Shown here in pieces: positions 1 through 9,415 of a stretch of 64,000 nucleotides of DNA (position 1 is its first letter; each line of letters opens with the position of its first letter). The notes beneath the pieces were generated by a model. That model saw only the letters and a list, made by a program, of their open reading frames with translations, was not told the DNA's origin and did no database searches. A program made the translations under genes and the position numbers. Origin of the DNA: Benincasa hispida. Lineage: Eukaryota > Streptophyta > Magnoliopsida > Cucurbitales > Cucurbitaceae. The stretch spans positions 43,998,590-44,062,589 of the forward strand of contig NC_052358.1 of the NCBI RefSeq assembly GCF_009727055.1. Reading direction: 5' to 3'.

Positions 1-103
1 AAGATGTCCATGCAAGAACTGTATGTATTCAATTTAGGAAAAATTAGATGTGGAATGACATCTATTAACATATGGAATATCTCCCTCATACTGTGAATAG
101 GTA

Positions 104-795
104 TATCATGGAGAGCCAATAAACTTATCTAGAGGTTTTGAAAGTCATACAACTCATTCAATACACAATGTTGAAGTAGATAGTATAAAGGGTAATGTTG
201 TCGAAGAAAATGAGATGTTGAATATTATAAACGATCTACAAGTTTCAATTGAAAACGAAGCTGCAAATGAAGAAGGGGTTGAAGATGAAATGTCCTCTAA
301 TGTTCAAGAAATAGATACTACGAACTTATTCGAGGATTTAATGAGCGAAGCACGTAATGAACTATACCCTGGTTGTTTGCAATTTTCGTCCTTGAACTTT
401 TTAGTGAAGTTGATGCATATCAAAGTTCTCAACGGCTGGAGTAACAAATCGTTTGACATGTTGCTGAAATTGTTAAAAGCAACGTTTCCAGTTGGCATCG
501 CAATACCTACTTCCTTCTATGAAGCTAAGCGAAAATTGCGTGATTTAGGCGTAGGTTATGAGTCTATTTATGCGTGAAAATATGATTGTGTATCGTATCG
601 GAAAGAATTTGTAGATTTACAACATTGCCCCATTTGTGGTGAGTCTCGGTACAAAGTTAATGATGGAAAAGGTAAAAAAATACCACATAAGGTATTACGT
701 CATTTTCCATTGATACCGAGATTAAAACGATTGTTTGCATCAAAAGAAGGTGCTTCTGACATGAGATGACATAAAGATAAGTGAGTTGAAATTCA
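104..795 (+). pseudogene. CACTA (En/Spm) TNP2-type transposase fragment
   Basis: One reading frame carries the N-terminal part of a TNP2-like transposase: an HGEP motif near 107-118, an acidic linker, then the hallmark block LYPGC...NGWSNKSFDMLLKLLK (about 361-480) and a C-P-I-C-G zinc-type motif near 626-640. The frame runs through a TGA at 575-577 where the family normally has a cysteine codon, and through TGA at 767-769 (where a tryptophan is expected) and 782-784. The reading continues in the same frame across all three. The expected catalytic core further downstream is absent because the sequence degenerates after about 795. This is a dead fragment of a CACTA element. No terminal repeat is seen beside it. 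The family call is firm; the exact ends are approximate. Confidence 0.85.
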
Positions 796-1540
796 ATTAA
801 AGCAAAATTCTTTACCAAATAGTGGAAAAATAACACCAAATAGTACAATTAAAGCAAAAATAGTGGAAAAATAACACCAAATAGTCTTTACCAAAATTCA
901 CCCAGTAATTGTATACACATAATACAATTAAAGTAACATAAACATGTGAAAATTTAAATTCATCAACATATCAATCAAGATTAAATATAAATTTACCACA
1001 TTATTAATCAAATTTTAACTTAAATTCACAACATAATTAATAAATTTAAACTAAAATCCACAAATGATTAATTTAAACTTAAATTGTCAATCAAACTTTA
1101 GATTTAAATTCACAAACTTATCAATCAAGAATTAAGGTCCCTTCTCAAGAATTTCACCAAATTATTAATCAAGAAAATTTAGAAATGCGGACAAGAAATT
1201 CAATCGGCAATTAATCCAAATAGTTGACAAATTCAATATTATCAAACTATTAAAAGTAAACTCACTGAATTCAATCAGTTTTTTAACCTTAAAAAAACCA
1301 CCAATCACAATTGAGTTTTAAAACACATAATCATCAATTAAGTATTAACATAACTTTTCAGTGGCAGACGTGACTTTCGAAGGAAAGAACCCAAAAAATG
1401 GCAATACATGCAATCGAAAACGACAAAACCACCACCGACAAGTTTTTTTTTTTAATCTTTAATCAATTCTACCAAAATTAAGGATTGAATCTCATGCCCA
1501 ATGGAAACAAAAATAAACCAACAATCCAACATGAAATTTA
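796..1540. other. AT-rich spacer, no gene seen
   Basis: Short degenerate A/T-rich phrases recur here (variants of TTAAATTCACAA and ATTAATCAA). No coding signal or recognisable element was found. It is probably decayed transposon sequence. Confidence 0.5.
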
Positions 1541-2000
1541 TGCTTTGATACCACTTGTTAGTATAATTTCTTTAAATCTATGTTGAATAGATATAACACT
1601 AGGATCATTCATGCTAAATTTTCAAGAATAACATATCGGATTCCATTGCAAAATTGACGGCAATTATAAGGCGGATATTGTCTTTCTCAACCAAAACTCT
1701 TAATGCCCTTAGTGAGACATCTCTCTAGATAAGATTCAAGAAAGACTGAGTAATTATTATTTTGGTATATTGGGGACCATAGCCCTAAAATTTCTTTATA
1801 TACCAGTTCAATTGGAGTTCCTATTAAACCCTAATTGACCAGGAATGAGCTTTTACTCATTAAGTCCATACTCAATTAGGAATCTAGGATCTTAATTATT
1901 TAGATTACATAATATGGCCCAATCAAATAAAATAACCAAATGCGATAAATTATTAATCCACATATATAGCACATACTTTAATTAATGTGTCTGTAATTTG
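1541..2000 (-). mobile_element. LTR fragment with tRNA-Met-type primer-binding site
   Basis: Read on the minus strand, TGGTATCAAAGC at about 1541-1552 is a near match to the initiator-methionine primer-binding site used by many plant LTR elements. The sequence beyond it (from 1556, beginning TGTTAG on the plus strand) would be the end of a 5' LTR. The block to about 2000 is less AT-rich than its surroundings and contains AAACCCTAATTG-like text common in plant LTRs. No matching second LTR is in the window, and the outer end is not defined. Confidence 0.5.
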
Positions 2001-2034
2001 GGATATTATTTTAAGCTTTTAAGTATTACCTAAA

Positions 2035-2185
2035 TATTTATAAATATAAAAAAAAATGTCACTATCTGTGATAGATATTGATAGACTACTATCCTCTTTC
2101 ACTGATAAAGATTGATAGATGTCTATTAGTGTTTATTAGATTGTGTCATTGTACTATAATTGAAATTATTTTTAACGGTTTTTCA
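2035..2185. repeat. Small foldback repeat with GATAGA/TCTATC core
   Basis: AATGTCACTATCTGTGATAGAT...GTGTCATTGTACTATAATTG frames a core of GATAGA and TCTATC words. The same layout recurs at 23483-23632, where the arms are cleaner inverted repeats. The unit looks like a small non-autonomous element related to the MULE-associated repeat of this window. Confidence 0.5.
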
Positions 2186-2742
2186 TTCATTTTTATATTT
2201 AAATTTAAATTGTTTTTCCTGAAAGATAATTGACACACATTTAACATCCACGTCACTATATAACATTCTAGTAAGTATTACATTAACTTAAAGTTATTAA
2301 GGACCATTTAAAAATATTTAACAAAGTGAACGACTAAAGTATCGACCCAAAAGTGCATTTTACCATTATGTTAAATTAATTTTGTTTCTTTACTCAAAAA
2401 AATAGTAGTAATAACAATTTTGTTTCTTTTGAAAGATGAGTTTATCCAACACATACTAATATTTTATAGCAAATTTTCAAATTTACAATCCAATAGAATT
2501 TTTAAATTTAAAATTCAAGAATTAGAGTGATAGCTAGGTTAAGATCAAAGTTTAAAATGTTGATATTGATGAAAATATTGAAGTGTTAATTTTATAAAAA
2601 TATTGGTAAAATGTCGACATCGATATATTATTCTTATCTGAAAAAATTATAAATAAAAATAGTTAAATTAGTAAATAAAAAGTTGATTTCTAAACAATTT
2701 AACCTATCTATTATTGATATTATATTATATTTACACTAATAA
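2186..2742. other. AT-rich spacer, no gene seen
   Basis: No coding signal, gene model or clear element was found here. Confidence 0.5.
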
Positions 2743-2994
2743 CATTTGTCACTTATTTTTAAGATATAGAGAAAATATCATGTCACTTATTTTGAGAAAA
2801 TATCACATTTGTCACTTATTTTTAAGATATAGAGAAAATATCATGTCACTTATTTTGAGAAAATATCACATTTGTCACTTATTTTTAAGATATAGAGAAA
2901 ATATCATGTCACTTATTTTGAGAAAATATCACATTTGTCACTTATTTTTAAGATATAGAGAAAATATCATGTCACTTATTTTGAGAAAATATCA
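2743..2994. repeat. 63-bp tandem repeat, four near-identical copies
   Basis: The unit starts CATTTGTCACTTATTTTTAA and recurs at 2743, 2806, 2869 and 2932, a constant period of 63 bp. Each unit is built from two related halves, each with TGTCACTTATTTT near its start and ending AGAAAATATCA. The period is a multiple of three, so a frame stays open across the array (21 residues per copy), but there is no other sign of a gene. Confidence 0.9.
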
Positions 2995-3470
2995 ATTCAC
3001 CCTTGGTGTTGATATCGTTCTATAGAAATGTAGAAATTATCAATAAAAATATCGATATATTAAATGTTGAGATTAATACAAAAGCAAAAAAGAAACAACT
3101 TTTTTTTAAGTTAAATCGACTTTGTTTTATGTCATTTCATATACCACTGTTTGAGCATCAAAAAGTTGACAAAACAGTTGATAGTATATGTGAAATAGGA
3201 AAAAGTTAGGTGTCATTAAAAGTAAAAGTGACATAAAAAGAGGATTATAAAGAGATAATTTAACACATCAGGGGAACTTATATTTTTAGTGATTCCACTC
3301 TTATCAGATTAAAAAGAATTACTATTATTTTTAATTAAAATAAATAAATAAATAAAAGAAAGAAAGAAAGAGTTTGCACCCATCTTTAAAGTAAATAAAT
3401 CTGCCCAGTGACAGATGATTAAACAATCTAATATAATTCTAAAGATAGGAACAATTTGAAATAGAAAGGA
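2995..3470. other. AT-rich spacer downstream of the defensin gene
   Basis: Apart from short A/G-rich simple sequence near 3340-3372 (AAATAAATAAA, AAAGAAAGAAAG), nothing is recognised. Confidence 0.5.
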
Positions 3471-3472
3471 AA

Positions 3473-3478
3473 TTTATT
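3473..3478 (-). terminator. Candidate polyadenylation signal of the defensin gene
   Basis: AATAAA on the minus strand lies about 77 bases downstream of the defensin stop codon, a normal distance for a plant poly(A) signal. Confidence 0.5.
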
Positions 3479-3554
3479 AGTGGAAGAAAAGCATAGAGAT
3501 ATTGAAAGAACAAAGCAGTTGCAAATATAACAATTAACAATTAAGCTTAAAGTA

Positions 3555-3908
3555 TTAACAGTTTCGAGTGCAAAAGCAGCGGTGACGGAAGCCAACACAG
3601 TGGCCGGCAGTGAAGCCTTCGTTGCGGCAAGCCTCTGCGCAGTTGTGGTGAATGATGCATGGCCCATGGAACCTGTGGCTTTGGGACTCGCATGTTCTGC
3701 CCTCGCATCCCCTAATTCCCTCCTCTTTATATATGCATTAATATTTACCATAACCAATAAAAAAAACGAGTAATTATTCATTGATTCAATTAAATCAAAT
3801 TAATCAAATTCAATTAAGATAAAGAGGATCAAGAGTATTACGCATGGCCAGGACAACAAGGAGGAGCATCAGCAGGAAACCAAACGATGCTCCACACCAC
3901 CGTTTCAT
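3555..3908 (-). CDS. Plant defensin (gamma-thionin), two exons
   Basis: Secreted cysteine-stabilised alpha-beta peptide, typically antifungal and acting outside the cell. Exon 1 (3842-3908) starts at ATG 3908-3906 and encodes a signal peptide with hydrophobic core [13 protein letters not shown]. The intron (3725-3841, GT-AG, AT-rich) is followed by exon 2 (3555-3724), giving 78 residues. The predicted mature part (about residues 32-78, 47 aa) begins [10 protein letters not shown] and has eight cysteines spaced C-X10-C-X5-C-X3-C-X9-C-X6-C-X-C-X3-C, the defensin pattern. The gamma-core [10 protein letters not shown], the conserved Gly before the second Cys, the aromatic residue at mature position 10 and Glu27 are all present. 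There is no C-terminal propeptide, so it is class I. Oddities: six histidines in the mature part and an additional Cys at residue 29 just before it. The 3' splice site is the weakest part of the model. The family is near certain. Confidence 0.93.
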
Positions 3909-3974
3909 TTTGTATAAATTAATGTGATCAAATAATTGGAATGAAGTTTGTATGTAACACTCTCACACTGTTTG

Positions 3975-3990
3975 GATATATATATAAAAT
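3975..3990 (-). promoter_or_regulatory. Candidate TATA box of the defensin gene
   Basis: On the minus strand TTTTATATATATATCC lies about 70-80 bases upstream of the defensin start codon, suitable for a short 5' leader. A second TATA-like run lies further upstream near 4138-4148. Confidence 0.45.
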
Positions 3991-3999
3991 TTAAGTGTG

Positions 4000-4571
4000 T
4001 GTGTGGAGGGATGCATGGTGTACCACTTTGCAGCCTCTCCAGGATGTTGCTGACAACTCCCACCCTTTGCCTTTGCTCTTTCCATGCATCATTCTTTTCT
4101 AACCTCATCTTCAATTCTACTTTTTCTTGCTCTCTATTTATATATATTACCACTTTCTACTTTTCTTTTCTCTTCTTTTTCTATTTCAATATTAAGTAAT
4201 TACATATTTTCCTAACGCTGATATATTGAGATTGGTTTTGGACTAAATGGCATAATAAATATAAAATAGAAACAAGAACGATAGCGGTAACCCTATAACC
4301 AAAATGGACCAAGAGGGAGAGGGCATGACCTTGGCCCAAGTCAATGTACTAGGGCTGATGCCAAGCTTAACAAAATACCTAATGGGGCTTCCGACCAAAA
4401 ACAACCCCTTAGGACCAAAAATGGATCTAGGGCAAGCGGTGACCAGCAATTATTGAACCTAACAAAATGACCAACTGGGCATGTCCCCGCATACCATGAC
4501 TCGATAAACTAAAGGATTATACCAATTTAGCTCAAAACTCTATTTGGAATAACCTAGGGTGGGAGAGAAGA

Positions 4572-4573
<2 letters not shown>
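4000..4573. other. Defensin upstream region and unclassified sequence, no gene seen
   Basis: A C/T-rich stretch (about 4075-4195) gives way to less AT-rich sequence near 4240-4560. The latter may be decayed CACTA interior, because a CACTA end lies just downstream, but no protein motif was recognised. Confidence 0.35.

Positions 4574-4604
<31 letters not shown>
4574..4604. repeat. Poly(T) tract of about 31 bases
   Basis: Uninterrupted run of T between GAAGAAG and GCAAAC. Its exact length is likely to vary or be mis-assembled. Confidence 0.9.
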
Positions 4605-4606
<2 letters not shown>

Positions 4607-4869
4607 AAACAATTGTTTCCTAACGCCTATATTTTGGCATCAAGAGAGGGGGTCATTCCCAATGCGACGACCGTGAGATTTTTTCAGTCTAAAACTTAGC
4701 CGAACATCAAATGAAATCGGTGTTGTGATATAAGGTACATTCCCCAACGTCTTTTAAAATGACGTCTAGATTCCTAACGGCCACAAAATTGTTGGGAGAA
4801 GGTGTTTTCCCCAACAATTTTTTATGCATCGAAAAAAAATCATTGGGTGATCTAATTTTTCTTGTAGCA
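4605..4869. mobile_element. Terminal part of a CACTA transposon
   Basis: TTTTTCTTGTAGCA at 4856-4869 is close to the reverse complement of the plant CACTA terminal repeat (CACTACAAGAAAAA). Sub-terminal motifs typical of these elements precede it: CCCCAACGTC, TTTTAAAATGACGTC and TGTTGGGAGAA/CCCCAACAATT pairs. The opposite terminus was not found, so this is one end only. Its relation to the transposase fragment at 104-795 is unproven. Confidence 0.55.
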
Positions 4870-5149
4870 TACTCCTATAAATAGATATTATAACTCTATA
4901 TAAAATACATAATTTTGTAGGATCGGTATGGAAACACTATAGAGAAATTAATAGAGTTTCTTCAAATTAATTAAAACTTTAAGTGGGCCCAATTAAACAA
5001 ATTAATACACTTTTAGGTAATAAGTAATATAAACAAGAATTTCATACAAATACATTCACTTCAAAAAGATCAATAAATTTATATAAACAAATTGTAGCAA
5101 TTAAATTTATGAAATGAAATATATTAACAAATTAATTGTAAAATTAAAT

Positions 5150-5640
5150 AAGAGATGGGTAGAGAAATTGACACCAATAATTTTATAATGGTTCGGCACA
5201 TTTCGGCCTACATCCATTTCCCAAGCTCCTCTTGGATTACAAACTTGACTTTTTCTACGGCTTAGTGTCGAACCGCAAACCGCTACAACATTCCTTTTTC
5301 GAGCTCAAGAACAAATCCGATCTTTCCATGATTGATGATCAAACCGTTACAACACTCTTGTTATGGTTTCAAGAGTAACTCTTTACAATAGATTTAGAAA
5401 TGAAGAACAAGATAAGAAAAACTCTCTTAAAAAGTAGATTTACAAATTTAAACACTCAACAAATAAATCCTCACAATACAATATATCTCTCTCCAAAATA
5501 AGATGAAAAGAAAAAATGAAAGTTTTGAGAGAATACAATAGTGGTTTTGAGGATTGTAAAAGAGTTTAAAAGAGGAGAGAGTAGGTGAAAACCACATTTT
5601 ATTTGGATCATAAGATCTTGAAAAAGAAAAATCAATGGTG
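5150..5640 (-). mobile_element. LTR-like fragment (GGTTCGGC motif)
   Basis: ATAATGGTTCGGCACATTTC followed by GGCCTACATCCATTTC is a phrase I associate with plant Copia LTRs. No primer-binding site or partner LTR is visible, so the assignment rests on recalled similarity only. Confidence 0.35.
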
Positions 5641-6067
5641 GAGGTTTTTTTTATCAACTAACATTTAGAAACAAACAAAAAAAATATAATAATATATATC
5701 ATTTTCTAAAATCATTTTTTTAAAATCGAACAAAAAACAAAAGCCCATATATCCCACTAGCCATTAGACACAAACATAAAATAATATAATAATATATATT
5801 TTAAAAATTCATTTTCTTTAAAATGCAATAATAACTCAAAAGTCCACCATGTGTCACTCCTCCATTCCTCCATTTCTCCAGGTGGCACCATTCAATTGGT
5901 TCACTTTGATGAAAAAACCTGTGACATCATTAACTCGAAATTTTTTATTTAAGTTTGTTTCGATCATATTTTCTCCCTTTGAATTTCGATTTGAGTGATT
6001 CAAATTACGTTGGAACCATTGTTCCAAGCTCTACATAATGAACACTTAAAAACACTTAAATTGTTAA

Positions 6068-6232
6068 TAAATAATAATAGGTTTCTTATCATTAAAATAT
6101 GAATGGGTTTCTTATCATTAAAATATGAATGAATTAATTTGAGATTAAGGGTAAAAAAGTCGACACATTCTTCCTCTCAAAGTCTCAAACTTCCACACTA
6201 ATTCAGTCTCAAACTTCCACACTAATTCATTC
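6068..6232. repeat. Two short local duplications
   Basis: GGTTTCTTATCATTAAAATA occurs twice in tandem (about 6079-6130), and AGTCTCAAACTTCCACACTA occurs twice in tandem (about 6179-6227). Both are simple slippage-type duplications in AT-rich sequence. Confidence 0.8.
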
Positions 6233-6249
6233 TATGACTAAGCATTAAA

Positions 6250-6381
6250 GTGTATGTGGCAAGCACCACACCAATATGCATGCTTTTCATCATTTTGCTA
6301 GTCACATTCTTCCTTCTTCTAAACAAATTTATCATTGTTTTCACGTGAAATTTAGGGTCTTTTTCCTTTCTGGATCTTGAC
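6250..6381 (+). mobile_element. Gypsy element E, end of 5' LTR (left part, split by insertions)
   Basis: This stretch is similar to 21666-21775 over about 100 bases (CTAAACAAATTTATC, then CTTTTTCC, ending TTGACAT). With Copia element A and the solo LTR at 19007-20908 removed, it runs through TTGAC and CATCAATA straight into a gypsy primer-binding region at about 20911. It is therefore the end of E's 5' LTR. The LTR's own start is not resolved. Confidence 0.6.
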
Positions 6382-7890
6382 TAAAGGAATGGAGAAGTTC
6401 CGCAATGGAAGTGAAGATCGTTCCCAATTTAAATTTTACACAGAATTGAAAATTATAGAAGAAAAATTATGCAAAGACACAATTTTACAGCATGCTATTG
6501 AAGAATGATTTTATGGTTAGGTGAAATACGTACCCTTGAAGAACCGTTCATCACGAAGTTCCCTTTCCAAAACGTTCAAGATCAATCTTGGAAACACGAT
6601 CTCCAAAAGTCACAGTACTTACAAAATAAATATTTGGTTGGTCACCACCACAAGAGAGTCCTCTGTATTTTCTCTATAGAGGATGAGAAATATAGGAAGT
6701 ATGAGTTCTGTGTATTTTGGGAAGAGGAAGGGAGTTTGAGAGATGAATAATGTCTGGGGAAAAATTATAGAGAGATCTTCTCATCTAGTGAGACTCTCTT
6801 CTCTATCAAAACAAAAGAAGAAGATGAAGATCTCGTAAAAACTACCCATCACACACGTTTCACTGAGAGAAAACTAAGGAGAGGGAAGTTATTTCTCTTC
6901 CTTAAATTTCAAAAAATAAATTAAAATTAAAATTAATTTAATTTAAATAATTATATATATATATATAACTATAGTTTATATCATATATAACACATAACTT
7001 ATAGTTTTAATATTGTATCAAGTAAAATATAACCTATAGTTTATTTTTCTCTCAATAATGCATCGCACTTTATATAAATCACATTTATCCTAAACTTAAT
7101 TATATGAATCTCATTCATATAATTAGTATTTGAATCATATTAAAATATTTAACTCCTCTAAAAAAAAATTATATTATAATGTATCAAATACATTATATTA
7201 ATCATATCATATATAATTAAGTTAAATTAATTATATCACATATAATTAATTGTCTCAATTAGTTTGAACAATTCAAATTAATACAAAATTTATTCTCAAT
7301 ATTCCCTGTTGAGCTACAGAGGAGACCTTGTGGACCTGTAGATTAAAGTTCCAATGGTACTTGAATAATTTAATTAAAGGAATTAAACCCCTTTAATTAA
7401 ATTATTCAACATCCATTAACTGTCAGTCACTCCACTAAAGGCTAACAGTTGCACTCTTCGCACTACAGACATATTTTTGTGTCCATTAGATATAACCAGT
7501 CAAATGTGCGATGACCCTTCACAAATTGCTCGTAAATACAGCTAGGCCAAAATTACCATTTTACCCCTATAGTTACATTTAACTCCTTAAGTACCATTGA
7601 TCTCTCTAATGAACAATAAGTCATAGTCCAACTATGACCAAACCCTTCTTGAGCCAAGAGAGGATATGGCACCACATTGTTCAAGCCTTAGAATCAGCTC
7701 TTAAGGGAGCAATTTATCTACCTACCCCAACAATAGAGAAAGGGTGAATTTCGTCTTGTGTAGTTGTGTTCCCAACTCCTCAATCAGACGAATCCCTAAA
7801 ATGGTAGGCTAATTGAGTCGGTGATCTGGTCAGTTTCACTCATAAAAATAAAAGGAATGCCTTCATAGGCAGGAGTTCCAACTCATTCAT
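6382..7890 (-). mobile_element. Partial 3' LTR of Copia element A
   Basis: Aligns by eye with the 5' LTR: both begin AAGGAA...GAAGTTCC, share CGTTCCCAATTTAAATTTTA, then an AT-rich middle and the shared run TTAAGTACCATTGATC-like text. Similarity stops at about 7890, within the GGAGTTCCAACTCA stretch, so the outermost U3 part is missing. Confidence 0.85.
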
Positions 7891-8022
7891 TTAGTAAAAT
7901 ATGAGATATTTTATTCAACATTTAGTAGCATTAACCCACAAAATCAATAAACTAACATCCTAGGTTATCTTCTGTAGCTTAAACATGTATGTAAAGACAC
8001 CAATAAACTAACATCCTAGGTT
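7891..8022 (+). repeat. Inverted piece of LTR A plus a 23-bp direct duplication
   Basis: About 7891-8000 matches the reverse complement of 18820-18925 in the intact LTR, so this piece is inverted relative to the rest of element A. CAATAAACTAACATCCTAGG occurs at about 7943 and again at about 8001. This is a junction scar between LTR A and the foreign LTR that follows. Confidence 0.7.
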
Positions 8023-9415
8023 AATCACTTCTAAAATTAGGAAAACCTTTTTTCTTTTATCTCACGATTACTATAAACCACCAATAACCACCTACTCAAT
8101 TGGTTATTAGAGAAAAAGAGATAATTATCCAATAATTAATATTATTATAAATATAAATAATAACTAACTTACCATAATCTATTTATAACCTATAGTTTTA
8201 ATATTTCATCTCATGAAACATACAAACCATAGCTCTTTTTCTATTCGATGACACTTTATGTAAATATCATTTACATTAATCCTCCACTTGATGTATCTCA
8301 TACACCATACCGATCATATTAGATATAATCTAATTACCTCTTGTCAATTTGAATATTTCAAATCAACACAAGAACTGATCCTCAACTTGAATCCATTGAG
8401 CTACCAAGGGGACCTTATGAACCTATAACTCGAAGCTCCAACGATACGTAAATAACTGACTAAACTCTTTAGTCATGGGATCTATCATCCATTAACTGCC
8501 AGACACTCTACTAAAGACCGACAGCTGAACTCTCCTTACCACAGATATATTATGTGTCCATCTTAACCAATCAACAGTGCGACAACCCTTCATAGATCGC
8601 TCGTAAGTACAGCTCGGTCAATAACTGTTATGCCCCTGTAGTTACATCTAACTCCTTAAGTACCACTGATTCCTCTAATGAACATAAGTCATAGTTCTAC
8701 TATGACTGAGTCCTCTCTTCCAAACAGAAGTTATGGCCACTATGTTCAAGCCTTAGAATCAGCCCTTAAGGGAGCAATCTATCTACTTACCCCTGCTTCG
8801 GGGAAGAAGTGAATTTCATCTTGTGTAATTGAGTTTCCAACCCAAATCAGACAAGTCCCCAAAAAGGTAGGCACGTTGAGTTGGCAATCTGGCCACTCTC
8901 ACCCATACTAATAAAAAAAACTACCCTCAAAGGCAAGAGTTCCCAAAACACTCAGAATTGAGGTCGTGTCACCCATAGTCGTTTAGGTGAGATGTAAGTC
9001 TTCAGTATCAATGGCGTTATATACAGAGTCTAGTCATCTTGTGGTCTGGTCTTATACAAACTCTTTGTATAGGACACCCCTGCTCGCATGTCTCCACATG
9101 AACAATTAGAATCTATCATCTTTAGTAGTTTACAACATTTGCAAACCTCTACAAAGCGGGTTGTATCCATAGTGTCACCAGGATTAGGTTTCTCACCTTA
9201 ATCCTTATACTACAGACCGATTTAGGTTATCACTTAAGGCATGATCCACTCGTATATCTCATATCCATGCTTAAGTTTACGTAAGATAACCATGGAGCTT
9301 TGTTTTTTGGATATGAGTAAATGCCAAAATGAAATAACAATTATTTTATTCATAAAAAAATGTGTATAATTACAAACAATGAGACTCTAGGAGAATTAGG
9401 ACACCAATCCCAATA
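8023..9415 (-). mobile_element. Truncated LTR of the B family inside element A
   Basis: Closely resembles the body of the complete solo LTR at 36695-38746, including TTATCTCACGATTAC, GGTTATTAGAGAAAAAGA and the terminal GAATTAGGACACCAATCCCA. The right end abuts element A's reverse transcriptase exactly after the codons for LVLYV. About 650 bp of the LTR's other end is missing, so no target duplication can be paired. Confidence 0.8.

Noticed and set aside
2743..2994. CRISPR-like repeat array
   Set aside because: The units are directly adjacent with no unique spacers, in plant DNA; it is a plain tandem repeat.
2714..3025. 103-codon frame over the tandem repeat
   Set aside because: It stays open only because the 63-bp period is a multiple of three; no homology or gene context.
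3582..3773. Plus-strand alanine-rich frame
   Set aside because: Antisense shadow of the defensin exon, with no motif of its own.
3428..3781. 117-codon minus-strand frame over the defensin exon
   Set aside because: It is a shadow frame; the cysteine pattern of the defensin is in another frame of the same strand.
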